Below are positions 48,567 to 60,019 of a stretch of 64,000 nt of DNA, in pieces. The stretch covers positions 496,001 to 560,000 of the forward strand of contig NADL03000031.1 of assembly GCA_002205965.3 (NCBI GenBank), in the 5' to 3' direction. Position numbers and translations under genes: made by a program. How positions within the stretch are numbered: the first letter of the stretch is position 1; every line of letters begins with the position of its first letter. The notes under the pieces are model-generated. The model searched no databases and had not been told where the DNA came from. It saw nothing but the letters and a program-made list of their open reading frames with translations. Origin of the DNA: Kappaphycus alvarezii. Its lineage: Eukaryota > Rhodophyta > Florideophyceae > Gigartinales > Solieriaceae.

Positions 48567-48875
48567 TTGGAGAAAGCTTTTACTGACCTCTGGCATCTAG
48601 ATGGAGCTGATTTAGATTTCTACGACGGTTTACTTGCGTCTAACGAAGAACTTATGAGAGGATTGTGGAATTATGTGTCAATTAATAAGAAGTTTTTAGA
48701 GCAATTCGCCAAAGAGGAATATATCCGTAATTTTCTTATAAAAGCTTTAAAATTAGCCTCATATATCGAAGAAACTCTCCGCTCGTTGAAAGAGATGATA
48801 TGTCGCTACAATAAAGAAGATTTTAATGACAATGCTGGATATGGATTCCATTATGCTACCTTCTATCCCCAATAG
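48567..48875 (+). CDS. Unrecognised helical protein fragment
   Basis: A frame of about 100 codons with a protein-like, helix-rich composition: DFYDGLLASNEELMRGLWNY, INKKFLEQFAKEEYIRNFLI, LASYIEETLRSLKEMICRYN and a closing AGYGFHYATFYPQ. It probably starts upstream in another frame (coding-like reading from about 48540) and may be part of a decayed transposon. No domain was identified. Confidence 0.3.
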   Translation: MEKAFTDLWHLDGADLDFYDGLLASNEELMRGLWNYVSINKKFLEQFAKEEYIRNFLIKALKLASYIEETLRSLKEMICRYNKEDFNDNAGYGFHYATFYPQ

Positions 48876-49749
48876 AAACTACAGAATTTATTATCACTAC
48901 GTGGGCCTCGAGATTGGGTTGAAATGTTCAAGGCTTTCATGAAATTTTATTAGAATAGCAGAACACTAGTTAGCCCTTTGAATTGTTTTGGCTAATTTTT
49001 TAGTTATTTCTTATTTCCGCTTAAAAAACTTCGAAAAAAGGTGGACTCTTTGGCTAAGACTTTTTCTAGGTTGGCATGAAGTTCAAAATAGCAGTAGGAC
49101 AATGATGGGACAGGACGGTTCACAGCATCGTAGAGAAATGATGGAGTCCCTCAAGGTCCTACTGCGACCAACTTTGGACTGCTCAAGAACCATGATATGC
49201 GAGAGGAAACCACAATACAGAATTTTTTGTCCCCGTTGCGAAATGATAAGATATTTGGAGGATGTGTGTGGGTGTACCAGCCAAAGAAAGTAAACGTCCA
49301 AAATTTCCTAATTTGACATGCTAGCTATGCGCCGTGGCCTCAAATTTTTATTCAAGATTAGACTTAAGTATCAAAATATTATTTGAGATATCTCGCAGTG
49401 CTGAGTGCGGCAGTTTTTCGCCCTCATTATCGATGATTTTCTTGTGTCTGCGCTCTTCGCTTTGCTTCTCACGCGATGTAGATAGAAACATCTGCCACTG
49501 GTTCCGCTCTGGAGCCAGTTCTACATGTGGCTGACTGTCAGCAGATTGCTCCTGATACGCTTGACAAGATAGAATTGCTCAGTACTGACTACAAATTTCT
49601 TTAGCTTCTCTTCATCTCGTTTTTCAGAGCCTCGGGAACAACCTCGACAGTCAAGTGAGCCCCATCAGTAGTATCCGCTTTGACGTGTCCATTATTCTCG
49701 ACGTCGCAATCTCTCAGCAAACTACGCTACTGTTTAGATAATTTATCTA
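48876..49749. other. No gene seen
   Basis: The open frame at 48,988-49,293 holds a Cys cluster but no recognisable family. It may be the continuation of the preceding fragment or the 3' side of the pogo/Tc5-like element. Confidence 0.3.
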
Positions 49750-50950
49750 CTGCCAGCATCAGAGTCACACTAATTTCCACAGCAAGCGACTCAAAATAGA
49801 TTTCCATGGTCTCTTATTTCTTCCCCAACAGAAGGCCCCATACTCCGGTACAGCAGAAGCCAGATATAGTACTTGCTGCAATTTGGGACTTTCTGTAGGC
49901 ATTGCGTATGATAATACCCTCATCAAGTGCATCCAATACAGGTTTATTGCGAGCAGCAGCGTGCACCTTCATTTGTAAAATGGCCTTATAGGATAAAAAT
50001 ACGTACATATCCAACGGTTTCGAGATTTAAGACGTGAGTACGGGCAAACCAATGAAATTGATGCTATTGTTAGGAAAAACTTTAGAGTAAATTATTGAAC
50101 GTGCGCCGCATAGCTATCCAAAAGAAAAAGTAGAAATTGCGCATTTACGCGCAAAGCATTGGTCTCTACTACAAAATACTGGGTCCAATCGAACATGATA
50201 CGTAAGTCGACTGGGCTCTCTGGTATAAGTGAAAACGCGAAAGTACGTCACGCAATGACTCTCATCTTCCCGTACCTTGCTGAAATGATCGCCCTTTCTC
50301 GGGAAAAGAAAATGGGCTTGCAAACATGACATCTGCGGATACAGCTCGAATTATCGTGAAATGTTCAAGATTTCATTTAGTGCGAACTGAGACCTGGACT
50401 AGCGTCGTAGTAGCTGTGCCAATTCTTGTGCGCAAGGTGCGCTCTACAATGCGGCTGAAGGAAATGCCTGATTGATCCAGATTGAAGATAAATCGCGGAT
50501 CTCGAATTCCATGCCTGGTAATGGCAGTCTGTACACGGGCCAAGTGCTTGCAGTTATTCTGTTCTCTATTATTTGAACTGACATATACTTCGTGCCGTGT
50601 TTTTTCATGAAAAATTCGATCGACTTATCCGAGGGGCGATTTTCAATAAACTTGACTTCATTTTGCCGATGTTTAGGTATCATATTATCATATTTTTGAA
50701 CCATATCCTTGACCCTACAGCAAAATAGAGGGGTATTTTTGTCAGCATAGTACGAATTTGCGTCGCAAAGCAGAATTTTTCATCAAACGCAACCCTAAAT
50801 GGGCGCCCTGGACTGCGGCGTATGAAATAAATTTCAGAAGGAGAGATAACTTGAGATTCAATGGGGTTGGAAACCAATGCGTCATATGACCGGCGCAAAA
50901 GTTTGCGCTCAACTTGATGTTTACTGGCAAGTTCATCCCACTTGGTGTTA
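49750..50950 (-). pseudogene. pogo/Tc5-like (DDE_1) transposase remnant
   Basis: Minus-strand blocks in order: MKKHGTKYMSVQIIENNRIT (about 50610-50560), DPRFIFNLDQSGISF (about 50490-50450), equivalent to the first catalytic segment IFNxDEsGF with Glu changed to Gln, LEHFTI with VSADVMFASPFSFPGKG (about 50370-50290), then VFLSYKAILQMKVHAAAR and IIIRNAYRKSQIAASTISGF followed by a TGVW box (about 50010-49830), the usual end of DDE_1 transposases. The middle, with the second and third acidic residues, is too decayed to place. The HTH region to the right is not clear. Terminal repeats were not found. Confidence 0.55.
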
Positions 50951-51847
50951 TGGTAGATACTTTCAAAGATGGCACTTAGCAGGTGGCTTTATTCGTTGTC
51001 GTCACGGTTACCTGCACCCACTATGGTACCTTGTTCAGGGGTCGATTTCAAGATCCACTTAACGGTGCTCAAATAGCCCATTTTGGATATAGAATGGCTC
51101 CATTTAGGCTGGTGGGATGTTCGCTTTGTAATAGCGCCAAAATTTTCTCGCGAAGACAGAAATATTTTCATGTGGTTGGACTTAGGTGTGATGGTGGGCG
51201 ACACTTCCCTGTGTCCATGATGGATAGTGTAGGTTTTTAGGGTGACATTAGTATGCGTCAAACTAGGGCGAAAATGTTGATTTAGGCAATTGATGGTTAT
51301 TATGACTGCAGCTCAACAAGACTATCGCCATAGCGACTAGGTACGCATACTGTACAGTAGTATTTCTGGGAATGGTCTGTAACCGCGCAACGCTCTCGTA
51401 TTTAGATCCTGCCAAAAGCACCTGTCCTTGTTATTCAACCTGCGACGCCTGACTCATGCTTGAAACTCTGGGGTTTAGTTGGTTTGGAACAGGCCCTGGG
51501 CGCAAAAGTATTCAGACCACGCTTGGAACACGTTTGGGCTCAACAGCATTCGAGGCAGGCTTGGGACGGGCCTTAGCCTCCTTCATGTCCGATATATGCA
51601 GGCTACAGGCATTCAGAGAACAGTACTGTGCAAAGTACAAGCTACTCTTTCGAGATTTCAGGTTGTCTCAAAGTGGACAAAAATTCCCGAATGTCAATAG
51701 TGAGCTTACGCTTGCTTCGTGTGAGACAAAATTATGTGTAAATTATCCTACACGTGTTGGAACAGTTTTTCTGGAAAATTGGACCACGAAGTGACGCCGT
51801 CTCCATACGCCAACCCCTATTTCACTGCCCGTTGAGTATTACACGCT
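50951..51847. other. No gene seen
   Basis: Open frames on both strands, including 51,456-51,794 on plus, lack family resemblance. Confidence 0.35.
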
Positions 51848-52158
51848 TATTGATGTATTCAGACTGCAGTGATGTTTAGTGCTGCAGGCCTGATGAGCTG
51901 TCGATATTTGAATATTCGTGAAGCACCTAGGCGACCGTCATCTAATCAATTACATGTTTGTTTCTATTACCTGTGTTTTTATGTTCAGCTGGTTTGCATT
52001 CTCTATTGTCTTTCAATCCCTATATATTCTCGATCGTCGGCCGTAAGCACCAGTAAAGAAAGTTAGAGAAGCTTGTGGCCGAGTTTTATTAATTAATACA
52101 ACGTTTTCACCCTCAGTTCTTTGAAGCTTCATCTCCTTTTTCGTGCCAATTTCTGTTA
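51848..52158 (+). repeat. 5' LTR of Copia B
   Basis: It aligns with 62271-62580 throughout: TATTGATG, ATTCAGACTGCAGTGA, TTTGAATATTCGTGAAGCA, AATCAATTACATGTTTG, TATATTCTCGATCGTC and GAAGCTTCATCTCC are shared. Divergence is appreciable by eye. Confidence 0.88.
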
Positions 52159-52171
52159 GTTATGGGCCCAG
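52159..52171 (+). other. Primer binding site of Copia B (internal initiator-Met tRNA type)
   Basis: GTTATGGGCCCAG directly follows the 5' LTR. It is the same internal initiator tRNA-Met complement as in Copia A, and the one known from Drosophila copia. Confidence 0.82.
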
Positions 52172-52179
52172 TCCCATCT

Positions 52180-53100
52180 AACTCACTACTCTCTTGTCCT
52201 CGGTTTGCCTGGTACGCAAAAATTCCACCGTAGACTGACGGTAAAGGAAACCAGGAAAGGTTCAAATCTGCCGTAAATGACTGGAAGGAGTACCATGATT
52301 CGCTTCCTGACACCAGTTCTAACAAGCTTGCCCCCCAGATTCAAGGTATTGTGCTCAAATCGCAACTCTATAGTCAAACTGCTGACTTTATTGCAGAATT
52401 GGCTAATGAGCACTTGAAAGGTGAGAACAGTGTACAGTTTATTGTTGATTCTGTCTATCAAAGTGATTTCTTATATCAAATGAGTGAGTCATTTAAAGGA
52501 TTCAACTCAATAATGAACACGAGTAGCTCTTAAAACGAGTCCTTAAAGAACTTTGAGATGCTTTTCTCGGCTGCCGTCACTAAGATTAATTCTTTATCCA
52601 ATAAAGAGACTAACTTAATGAATTACTGTACTTAATTCGAGCATTGGGCACTCTCAACGAGTCTGTGCTTTAGCTGCTGCAGCTCCGAATGGAACTATTT
52701 TTTCTGAACAATCGTCTAACGATGAGTACCTGAAGGCTGTGACATGCATACAGCTACCCTCTGTCGTGAAACAGTGTGAGAAGGCCTCGATTAATGGTCC
52801 ACCTCCCACGATTTCTACTAGCACTGCTGGGACGTCTAATCAAGTTTATCGTGGTTGTAACACTAAGAATCGTCTTCCCTCGACCTCAGCATTAAAACTT
52901 CATCCATGCCATACCTTTCACAAGTTTGAACACTGGAAAGACATTCATAACAAAGATGGTTCTCTGCAACCAGGAATTAAATGTTATGATACTGCTGCTA
53001 AGTATAGTGCTTTTCCAAACTCTTCTGGAAGATCCTCGAACTCCAACAACACAATAATGCTAACGGAAAGAAAAAATTGTTTCTTTCAACATGGCCGTGC
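52180..53100 (+). pseudogene. Copia B gag remnant
   Basis: In one frame GIVLKSQLYSQTADFIAELA, LKGENSVQFIVDSVYQSDFL and SFKGFNSIMNT, then NFEMLFSAAVTKINSLS, read like the helical capsid region of this family's gag. After frame changes, CHTFHKFEHWKDIHNKDGSL with KCYDTAA is the degenerate nucleocapsid knuckle region, where a second CxxC would be expected. Stops and frame changes are frequent. Confidence 0.65.
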
Positions 53101-53555
53101 TGACCAGTAACAACTGTTCTACTGAAATTCCGCTTGCAAAATTTAGTAAAGAGTCTATTGGACTACTCGTGGATGATGGAGCACCTTACTGTGTAATTTG
53201 CAGAACTGAGCTTCGTCTACTGCTTGAGCTCCTCGGGTATCAGAAAGACGTGATTACGATCCTATCCCATCGACATTGCAAAGGCACATCCACTGGCAAT
53301 ATGGTGTAGGTGATCATTTAAGTGCCCCTAGGCCGATTGTTGGATCAATTGAGATCCCGGCTGTATCTGACAGTGGAAAGCTTGTATCTGTTCTTCACCT
53401 GGTACTTGATGGCTACAGCAAATGGGTAATCGGCAAGAATGTTAATAGAAACTCGAAAATCCTTCACGCTCACGACAATGCTCTACAATTTTGCGCTGAC
53501 GGTAATACAGAACATTTCAGTATGGTCAATAACGGCTTCCTTACCTATATATCGA
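53101..53555 (+). pseudogene. Copia B protease remnant
   Basis: IGLLVDDGAPYCVI (about 53160-53200) is the aspartic protease site, with DDG in place of the usual DSG, followed by TELRLL. SIEIPAVSDSGKLVSVLHLV and WVIGKNVNRNSKILH form the rest of the domain. It ends abruptly at about 53555, where the first foreign block begins. Confidence 0.65.
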
Positions 53556-54590
53556 TTGAAGTGCAATGCGCGTGCAAAATTCTTCTCGTCAAGGAACGGA
53601 ACACCGTCAGACAATGCGAAACCCAACGCGCAACACCAAGAGTCATGGGGTGCTCTCTGTCCCTCTTTCTCTTTAAGCACCCTGCGATGCAGTAGCACAG
53701 CTCGTCGGTGGCGAGGAGAAGTGGACCTGGAAGAGCGGGAGTGATTCCTTGGACAGCTGGACGGTATACTTTTCCTCCGGGTTGTAAGGCCGGGCAGTGG
53801 TCCGCAGAATGATAGAACCTTGATAAGGATTTATTCCAAAGAATCGTAGACACAATGGATGTAATACTGGACAAAGAAAATGTAGTAGGGGGTCAGAAGT
53901 GCTGAATATCTCCTTTGGAGATAATGATGTTGTCACCAACGACCACCTAGAAGTTCCTGTTTGTATATAGACGTCGGAGCCCGGGGCGCAAAGAGTGGGT
54001 AAATATCACAAACAAACAACAAAGGGGGTAGTATAATATTGGATAGAGAGGGGGTAAATAAAATGGGGACCCGGGCAAATAAACGTCGCTATAGCCAAGT
54101 TGCCGTTGGAAAGTTTCTGCAAAGGCGGAAGTTGGGAGTCAAGTTCAGAGCCAACACCGGGGTGGCTGTTTTAATATGGGGCCCTAGTGGCTAGGTAGGT
54201 ATAAATATTAGCTAACTAGGTTAGGTTTATCTACGACGGCGGGATGGGTGAAGCTAGGGTTAGCCAAGTTAGGGAGATCCAAGTTAAAGATAAGTAAATT
54301 CGACACTTGGCGCAATAGGTGACTTTCACCTGCGAAATTATCAGGTCCAATTTGGGGCCGAGTGGTTCAGATTGTAAGCCCTCAAGCCCCATAGGGTGGT
54401 TATACAGTACCCAGAATAATAGTGGCGACAAGCGCAAATTGCCCGTATTGCACTGTACAGTACAGTGCCTGCTGGTTAGCAGTGAATCAGATCAAAAAAA
54501 TCACCAAAATCAGCTCTGCCGATGGCAGTACAGTGATGAATGCCAATTGCACTACACCGATGTCCACATTCCCATCTGAGTCACGTGACA
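53556..54590. mobile_element. Foreign block inside Copia B, including SINE-like repeat copy 2
   Basis: Copia B protease stops at about 53555 and its integrase region resumes at about 54600, so the block between is an insertion. Its right part (54265-54560) matches 8341-8478 plus 8910-9047 and lacks the 430-bp insertion of that copy. Its left part (53,560-53,940) has open minus-strand frames of unknown nature (a DELCYCIAGCLKRKRDREHP run). The middle is GC-leaning and non-coding. It may be two successive insertions. The limits are approximate. Confidence 0.5.
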
Positions 54591-54599
54591 TGTCTGTGA

Positions 54600-55410
54600 T
54601 CTCATGCCCGAATGGGAATCTGTCAAAGGATCGGCCATGGAATCAAGTTAAAGCGATTATCGATAAATTGCGAACGCACGTTTGTGTTCATGCAAATTTT
54701 ACTGATATGAAGTTTTTGCTTGACATAAAAGCCTTTTGGAATGATCAAGTGTCTAAGTATGTTTCAAATCTGATCCAGAACTGTGTATTATGTCGCGCTA
54801 CTGCTTCTCCTCAGCCAGGTTGCAAAGTATCAATTTCATCATGGTAGCGTGTTGATCAACTTCACTTTGACTTCTTCTGTTTATTTCATTGTATGGATAC
54901 TACTACGAGGTTCTCTGCTGCTTATATCGTTACGTCTACATCACTGGACGAAACAATACTTGCTTTTGAGGCCTTCTGGGTCTCAAAGTTCTACCTTCCC
55001 GGCTCTATACAAGGCGATAGTGCATTCTACAAAGGTGCATTTCGTAAGTTTATGGATGAACGTGAAATTTCGTTCCGTACTGTACCGCCACGCCGTCACA
55101 GTAAGAAACCTATAGAAAGCAAGCATGGTGTGATCCGTAGCATTTTCTAAATCTATGCTCTGATGATAACAGCTCACCATAAACTCATGCACTTAGTGCT
55201 GTTTCCATATTAAATGATTTATATGGTAACAAGGTCCTGTCTTCATTCGAACTAGCGAGAGGTTTTACTACGACTCTCCCGGAAGGATATGTTTATTCGA
55301 TTCCTGATGATGTCTTAGACGCACGTTATCAACTACAAGCAAAGCGCAAGCTGGCACTTATTATAAAGTCAAAGTGCACTAACGATCTCATGTTGCAGTT
55401 GGTGACATGA
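54600..55410 (+). pseudogene. Copia B integrase
   Basis: A zinc-binding region (LRTHVCVHANFTD ... NCVLCRATA) precedes the DDE core: the first Asp in MDTTTRFSAAYIVTS, the second in GSIQGDSAFYKGAF, the Glu in PIESKHGVIRSIF. VPPRRHSKK before the Glu is a basic run. YGNKVLSSFELARGFTTTLP and LDARYQLQAKRKLALIIKSK follow as the start of the C-terminal part. Several frame changes occur, but the catalytic triad is intact. Confidence 0.8.
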
Positions 55411-57109
55411 TTGAAGTATACTGTAATACAAGCTTTGGAAAGAAGGTCGGTGGTCTACACCTAAAGTCGCATTATATGTTGGCCGACAAGCACAAACTGT
55501 GCTCGTATCTGCCAAGGGTGGTAGTCTTGCAACGGTAGTATTTGAGAACTTACGCTTGCTCTACCGGAAGAATCATTCACAAGCACTTTACAGGCTGCCA
55601 TTGATGCGGTCGATGATTCGGTAAATGATGAAACGCAAGCTGCATTGGTTGGGGACAATTAAGTAACTGTAGTGAAGCCAAAAAATCAGCGACTGTGTGT
55701 GAAACACACGAAGATGCAGATTTTCTGATGATCATAATAACCCACTTATTGATGAGAATACTGATACGTCTACAGTTAATCTCGGTGATCTCGTAACGTT
55801 TTAATGGCTCCTAGATCAATTGCGTTATGTTGGAACAGTTAAGACGCTCCATCGTAATGGTCACGTCACTGTCGTCTATGATGATAGTATCAAAGAGCGC
55901 CTAAATCTTGATAAAGATAAATGGAAATATGAGAATACTAATGTGAATGCAATTACATACTCTGTGTTCATCGCATCTACCGATATATACCATGAACTAC
56001 GCATGCTGCAAAGCATGCTTGACCGATTTAGTAACAAAGCATTTATTAGGCAAGAAGCCCAAGGATTTGAACTGTTTGCACTCGCTAATTTATACTCTGC
56101 GGAAGAGCAACCATTTCTAAAACTTTTCTTCCAGTCCCCTGCAGTCAAGTTCCTCCCGGTGCAAAATTTTTTTAACAGTCATTTCCTGTACAATGTCAAG
56201 CAAAACGATGTTCTTTTACTTAAACTCAAGACAAGTATCGTTCCTCATGGGAAAGAAAATGATCTCAAGATGTATTACCATCTGATTACACCACCTCTCC
56301 ACCAACTGGACTTCGAATTGTTGAGTCCATTGCTTCTTTATTCGGATAGACATTCTACAAGGATTATTTTAAAGCCGCATCTTACATAATGGCACTGCTG
56401 TTCGTCATATGTATTTGAAGCCTCCAAAAGAGAGCCGTGTGATGTCGACACATATGTGGCTGCTATTGACAGCAGCATATGGCTTAGTCAACACCAATGC
56501 CAAGTGGCAACTGCATTCATACAAATGCTTTAGAAACCTTGGTCTGACCCAATGCCAACAAGTGCCACAATTGATTTATAAGCATGAGGATAAAAAATTG
56601 TGCTAATAGTAGCAAAGATTTTTGATGACATCAAAACAGCAGGTAATAAGGACAGCGCCAAAACATTCATTGAAGCTTTTAATGAATTGTTCAAGCTCGG
56701 CAGTGTCTCATATGTATGGTACTGGTCAGCTAAGATTCTTTGGCATAAATACAGTACAAGATAATGACAATTCTTACAGTACTAATGCAGATGACAAGCT
56801 TAAACCAATTCAAGAGTACCCAATAAAGCGTACTCGCAGAAAGGAATTTAGCGAGCTGCTTAATGACATTGAGAAGTCGTACTTTGCTTCTACCAATAGC
56901 TCCCTTGGTTGCATAGGCACGGAAGCATCAATATTCTGCTCATTTTATGCCTCTTATTCACAGCAGAAGGCTCCTGTTGTTGTCAAAACTGGGTCTTTTT
57001 GCGCCCCAATCCGCTGTAGAGTACCTAGCTCTGCGTTATACGGCCGCAACGTAGCCAAATCAGAGTATTGTAGGCCAAAGGCGGTCGTAACTCTAATCTT
57101 GAATGAGTT
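55411..57109 (+). pseudogene. Copia B reverse transcriptase and RNase H N-terminal half
   Basis: A linker with a small barrel-like segment (RYVGTVKTLHRNGHVTVVYD, 55825) leads to the polymerase. The first catalytic region is FYKDYFKAA (about 56350). HVYLKPPKESR and LLLTAAYGLVNTNAKW follow. The catalytic pair is in IVAKIFDDIKTAG (GATGAC at 56623-56628), FDDI where most Copia enzymes have YVDD. The connection to RNase H reads GQLRFFGINTVQDN, then EYPIKRTRRKEFSELLNDIE and SFYASYSQQKAP. Coding stops making sense at about 57105, where the second foreign block begins. Confidence 0.75.
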
Positions 57110-57383
57110 AGCGGAGTGCTGGAGAAAACCAGAGAGGTAGGTCGATCTATTTTTACCGATGAGACACTTCTTGTTCAAAGAGATGAAGTGTTCGATGTCG
57201 AGGCGCCATTTCAATGTCAAGTACCTGTGACGGCATGCGCGACGGCAAGTGCCGAGACATCGATAACAAAATTAAGTTACACTTCGGATCTAAAAGCCAC
57301 AATCAGCTGTAAAGTAAAATCGATCCTCAAACTGTAACCGGGAATTTGTATGACGTCAGCTCGAGTACACGTGGAGGTGCGAT

Positions 57384-57845
57384 TCAGCAACCGTTTGAGT
57401 GATTTTTGATTTCCCTTGCTTTAACAAAAGCCCCTCCGGAAGTCCGAGAACCGCTGGTTTTATTGTTAGTTGGGCGAAGGACGAACTGTTCCAAAGGGTG
57501 TGAGATCCTATGGTTACGGAGTAGAAGCTTGAGGGCTTCGTTGGACTCAAACTTATTAAGGCCGTCCGCTGGTTTATGTTCGGAACGGATCAAGTCAACG
57601 TTTGAGATAAGTGATTCTAGGTATCACTCACGAGCAGAGGCGATTTCTATCATGAGACGCTTCTCTGTTGTGTACCTTGTTCGGTTGAGGACGTCGAGGA
57701 GTAACTTGCTGTCAGCCATCATGATTATAGGATTGTCTCGGGCGAGGAATCGTTCCAGGTCGTGCTTGATAATGAAGGCATTGTCGAAGCCGTCAACGAA
57801 CGCCAAAGTCTCGGCAGCCATGCTAGAATGGGCTACATGTTTCAA
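57384..57845 (-). pseudogene. Element C RNase H
   Basis: SSMAAETLAFVDGFDNAFII holds the Glu of the active site, then IIMMADSKLLLDVLN the Asp. RYTTEKRLMIEIASARE follows, and after a frame change LIRSEHKPADGLNKFESNEA, the closing DGLTK-type motif. The tail continues to 57384. Confidence 0.8.
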
Positions 57846-58011
57846 ATTGTTCGAGGAGAAATGAAGGACTGTGCATTCTTGAGATTTGTGGGATAGGTAA
57901 ATGATGTAGCCGAGTTGTGATCGAAAGTCCGGACGGTCCGCGAATAATTATTCGCTGTAGACTGTGAGACATAAAGACTCTTGGTCTAGTTTGGGGAATC
58001 TTAGGTTAGTT

Positions 58012-58985
58012 TCAGGCGTTATTTTGAGGTGAGGGACCATACGATTCAGAAGTTTGACTAAGTCGGGAGAAATTCTCGGAATTTATCTGAGATGAGAAAG
58101 CGGATGCACATGTGATGTCAGGCCGAGTATGGACAGTCCAGATCAGTTTGGCATGCAGGGAGCGGAATTCTTTAAAATCTGCGTCAGATGGTAAGATTTG
58201 CAGTCTGCGAATGTAGTGGGCCTGGGATAGAGTGCGCAGATGCGGGTTCGATGTATCACACATCAATCCCGTATAAACGAATTGTGGGGCATCTTCTATT
58301 GTTATCTGGAAATGAGTTTGTATCTTTCTGCGTATTTCATCCTTTTTGGCCGCAGGTGACGCTCGGATGACGTCACCAACGTAGGACCCAGACAGAGCCG
58401 CAAGAGAGTCGGGGCAACGTCGGAAGAACAGGGCAAAGTCTCCAGTAGATTGTTCCATCCGTAGTTTGTGCATGTGTAATTTGGGGAAGGTCTTGCACCA
58501 GTAATCGTCGCTGTCGCTGAGGCCGTACAAAGGCTAGAAGACTTGGATGAGCTCTCTTAGGAGCATTTTAAGCTCTTTAGGGTGAATGAATACGTCACAC
58601 TTGAGTCTGGAGGCGGACTGGAGGTAATTGTGACTGACTCTGAGGGACCAGACGTCGAAGCCCAATATTGTGGCGAGGGCTAGGATCAAACGGACGGGTT
58701 AAGGCTTGATATTAGTTGCGCTATGCACAAATCAGTGCTTCTCTCTGCCTTTGTCGCCGTCAAGAATGAAACGAGCTTTTTATTTCATATCTCCCGTCTC
58801 CGCGTGCTTTCTAACGAGTGAAAAACGGTATGGGATGATGTTTGGCTTGTCTCCTGCATCTTCGGCTAGGACGATGCGGAATGTTCTTCTCTCAATGAGG
58901 CCTAGCAGATCCGTTCGTTTTGCTGCATCGAACTTGATGTTGGGTCCGCAGGCGGTCCCCAATTGCTATTTTCTCGTAGTTTAGG
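58012..58985 (-). pseudogene. Element C reverse transcriptase
   Basis: The N-terminal part FDAAKRTDLLGLIERRTFRI and NIIPYRFSLVRKHAETGD lies at 58962-58780. The palm region is missing or scrambled at about 58,770-58,540. LYGLSDSDDYWCKTF and MEQSTGDFALFFRR then lead to SGSYVGDVIRA (about 58390-58360), where the second catalytic Asp of YVDD has become Gly. LRTLSQAHYIRRLQILPSDA and WTVHTRPDITCASAF follow. Catalysis would be lost. Confidence 0.8.
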
Positions 58986-59893
58986 ACATGGGGGGTGACT
59001 CTGTCATCTGCAGTGAGCGCACCGTCCATAGATGGCAATAGGGTGAGTGGGGCGGGGCGTAGTTGTTCGATATTGAAACTGCGCGGTCCGGTTCGCTCGC
59101 AGACATGGAGGCGGGCTTGCTTCCCATTCACAGAGGCGATGAGGTGGGGTCCGGTGCATTGCTTGATTTTCTCTGTAAACGTACGCAAAGTCACCTGGTA
59201 GGTACTTATGGTCTGCTACGGGGGCTAGAATTGCCCGGAGGCCACGGTTCTCGATCTCTCGAGAGACTATACGCTCGTACTCCGCTTGAGCGGTTCGCGG
59301 GGCACGGAACCTCTCCTTCTGATCGGAGAGGTCTCTAGATGCCAGACCGGGGAGACGGTAGAGCACGCCAAAAACGAGTAGTTGCGGAAATGGCCCATCG
59401 GGCCCAACTGTGGAGTTTATGGCCTGAACGGCAAATGCAAAGCACACGTCCAGGGGTACCAGAGGGTTTTTTGGCCGTTTTTTTTGCGGAATACGCGCCG
59501 AATGAGGGCATGGTATGTTTCCCCTTTATCGAGTTAATTATGGCTTTCGGTTCCAGTGTGACGTAGATCAATGCTTGCCAGTTCGCAGTTGAATTCCTAC
59601 TCCTTTGAGACAAAGACAGAGCCTTGATCAGTCATCTTACTCTCCGGAAACCCAGTATAAAGCGCGGAACAGGCTTTGAGAAAAGCGATCCAAACGCTAG
59701 TCGCGTCCAGGTACTTGAGGAAAACCTCTTCCTGAAACTTTTTACCGACGTTAACGGTATTTAAGACGGGTAATTGATTCTTTTCGGGCCTGTCCTCGAG
59801 GTACATAACATCTAAAAAAGTTCCTGGCTGAAAGGGACGGAGTCTGGAAGGCGAACTCGAAAGACCAGCTGTTTGGCGGAGTACAGCTGGCAA
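58986..59893 (-). pseudogene. Element C integrase
   Basis: FQPGTFLDVMYLE holds the first Asp (about 59820). ALYTGFPESKMTDQGSVFVS holds the second (about 59620). AVQAINSTVGPDGPFPQLLV (about 59430) and the chromodomain-like or SH3-like C-terminal run YLPGDFAYVYRE with GPRSFNIEQLRPAPL follow. The region with the expected Glu (about 59,600-59,450) is frameshifted and I could not confirm it. Confidence 0.75.
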
Positions 59894-60019
59894 GTTTCAC
59901 ATTTTGTTTTAATATCTTTTAAGATATTCGTATTGCCTGGCGTTAATTGGTCAGGCTTCGCTTGGCGAAAAATTTTATAAAGTTTTTGGGTGGACGGTAG
60001 GAGTAAATGACTATGGAGG

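Noticed and set aside
53545-53939. Overlapping minus-strand open frames in the foreign block of Copia B
   Set aside because: No recognisable domain. The two frames overlap and neither shows a start context or motif that decides between them.
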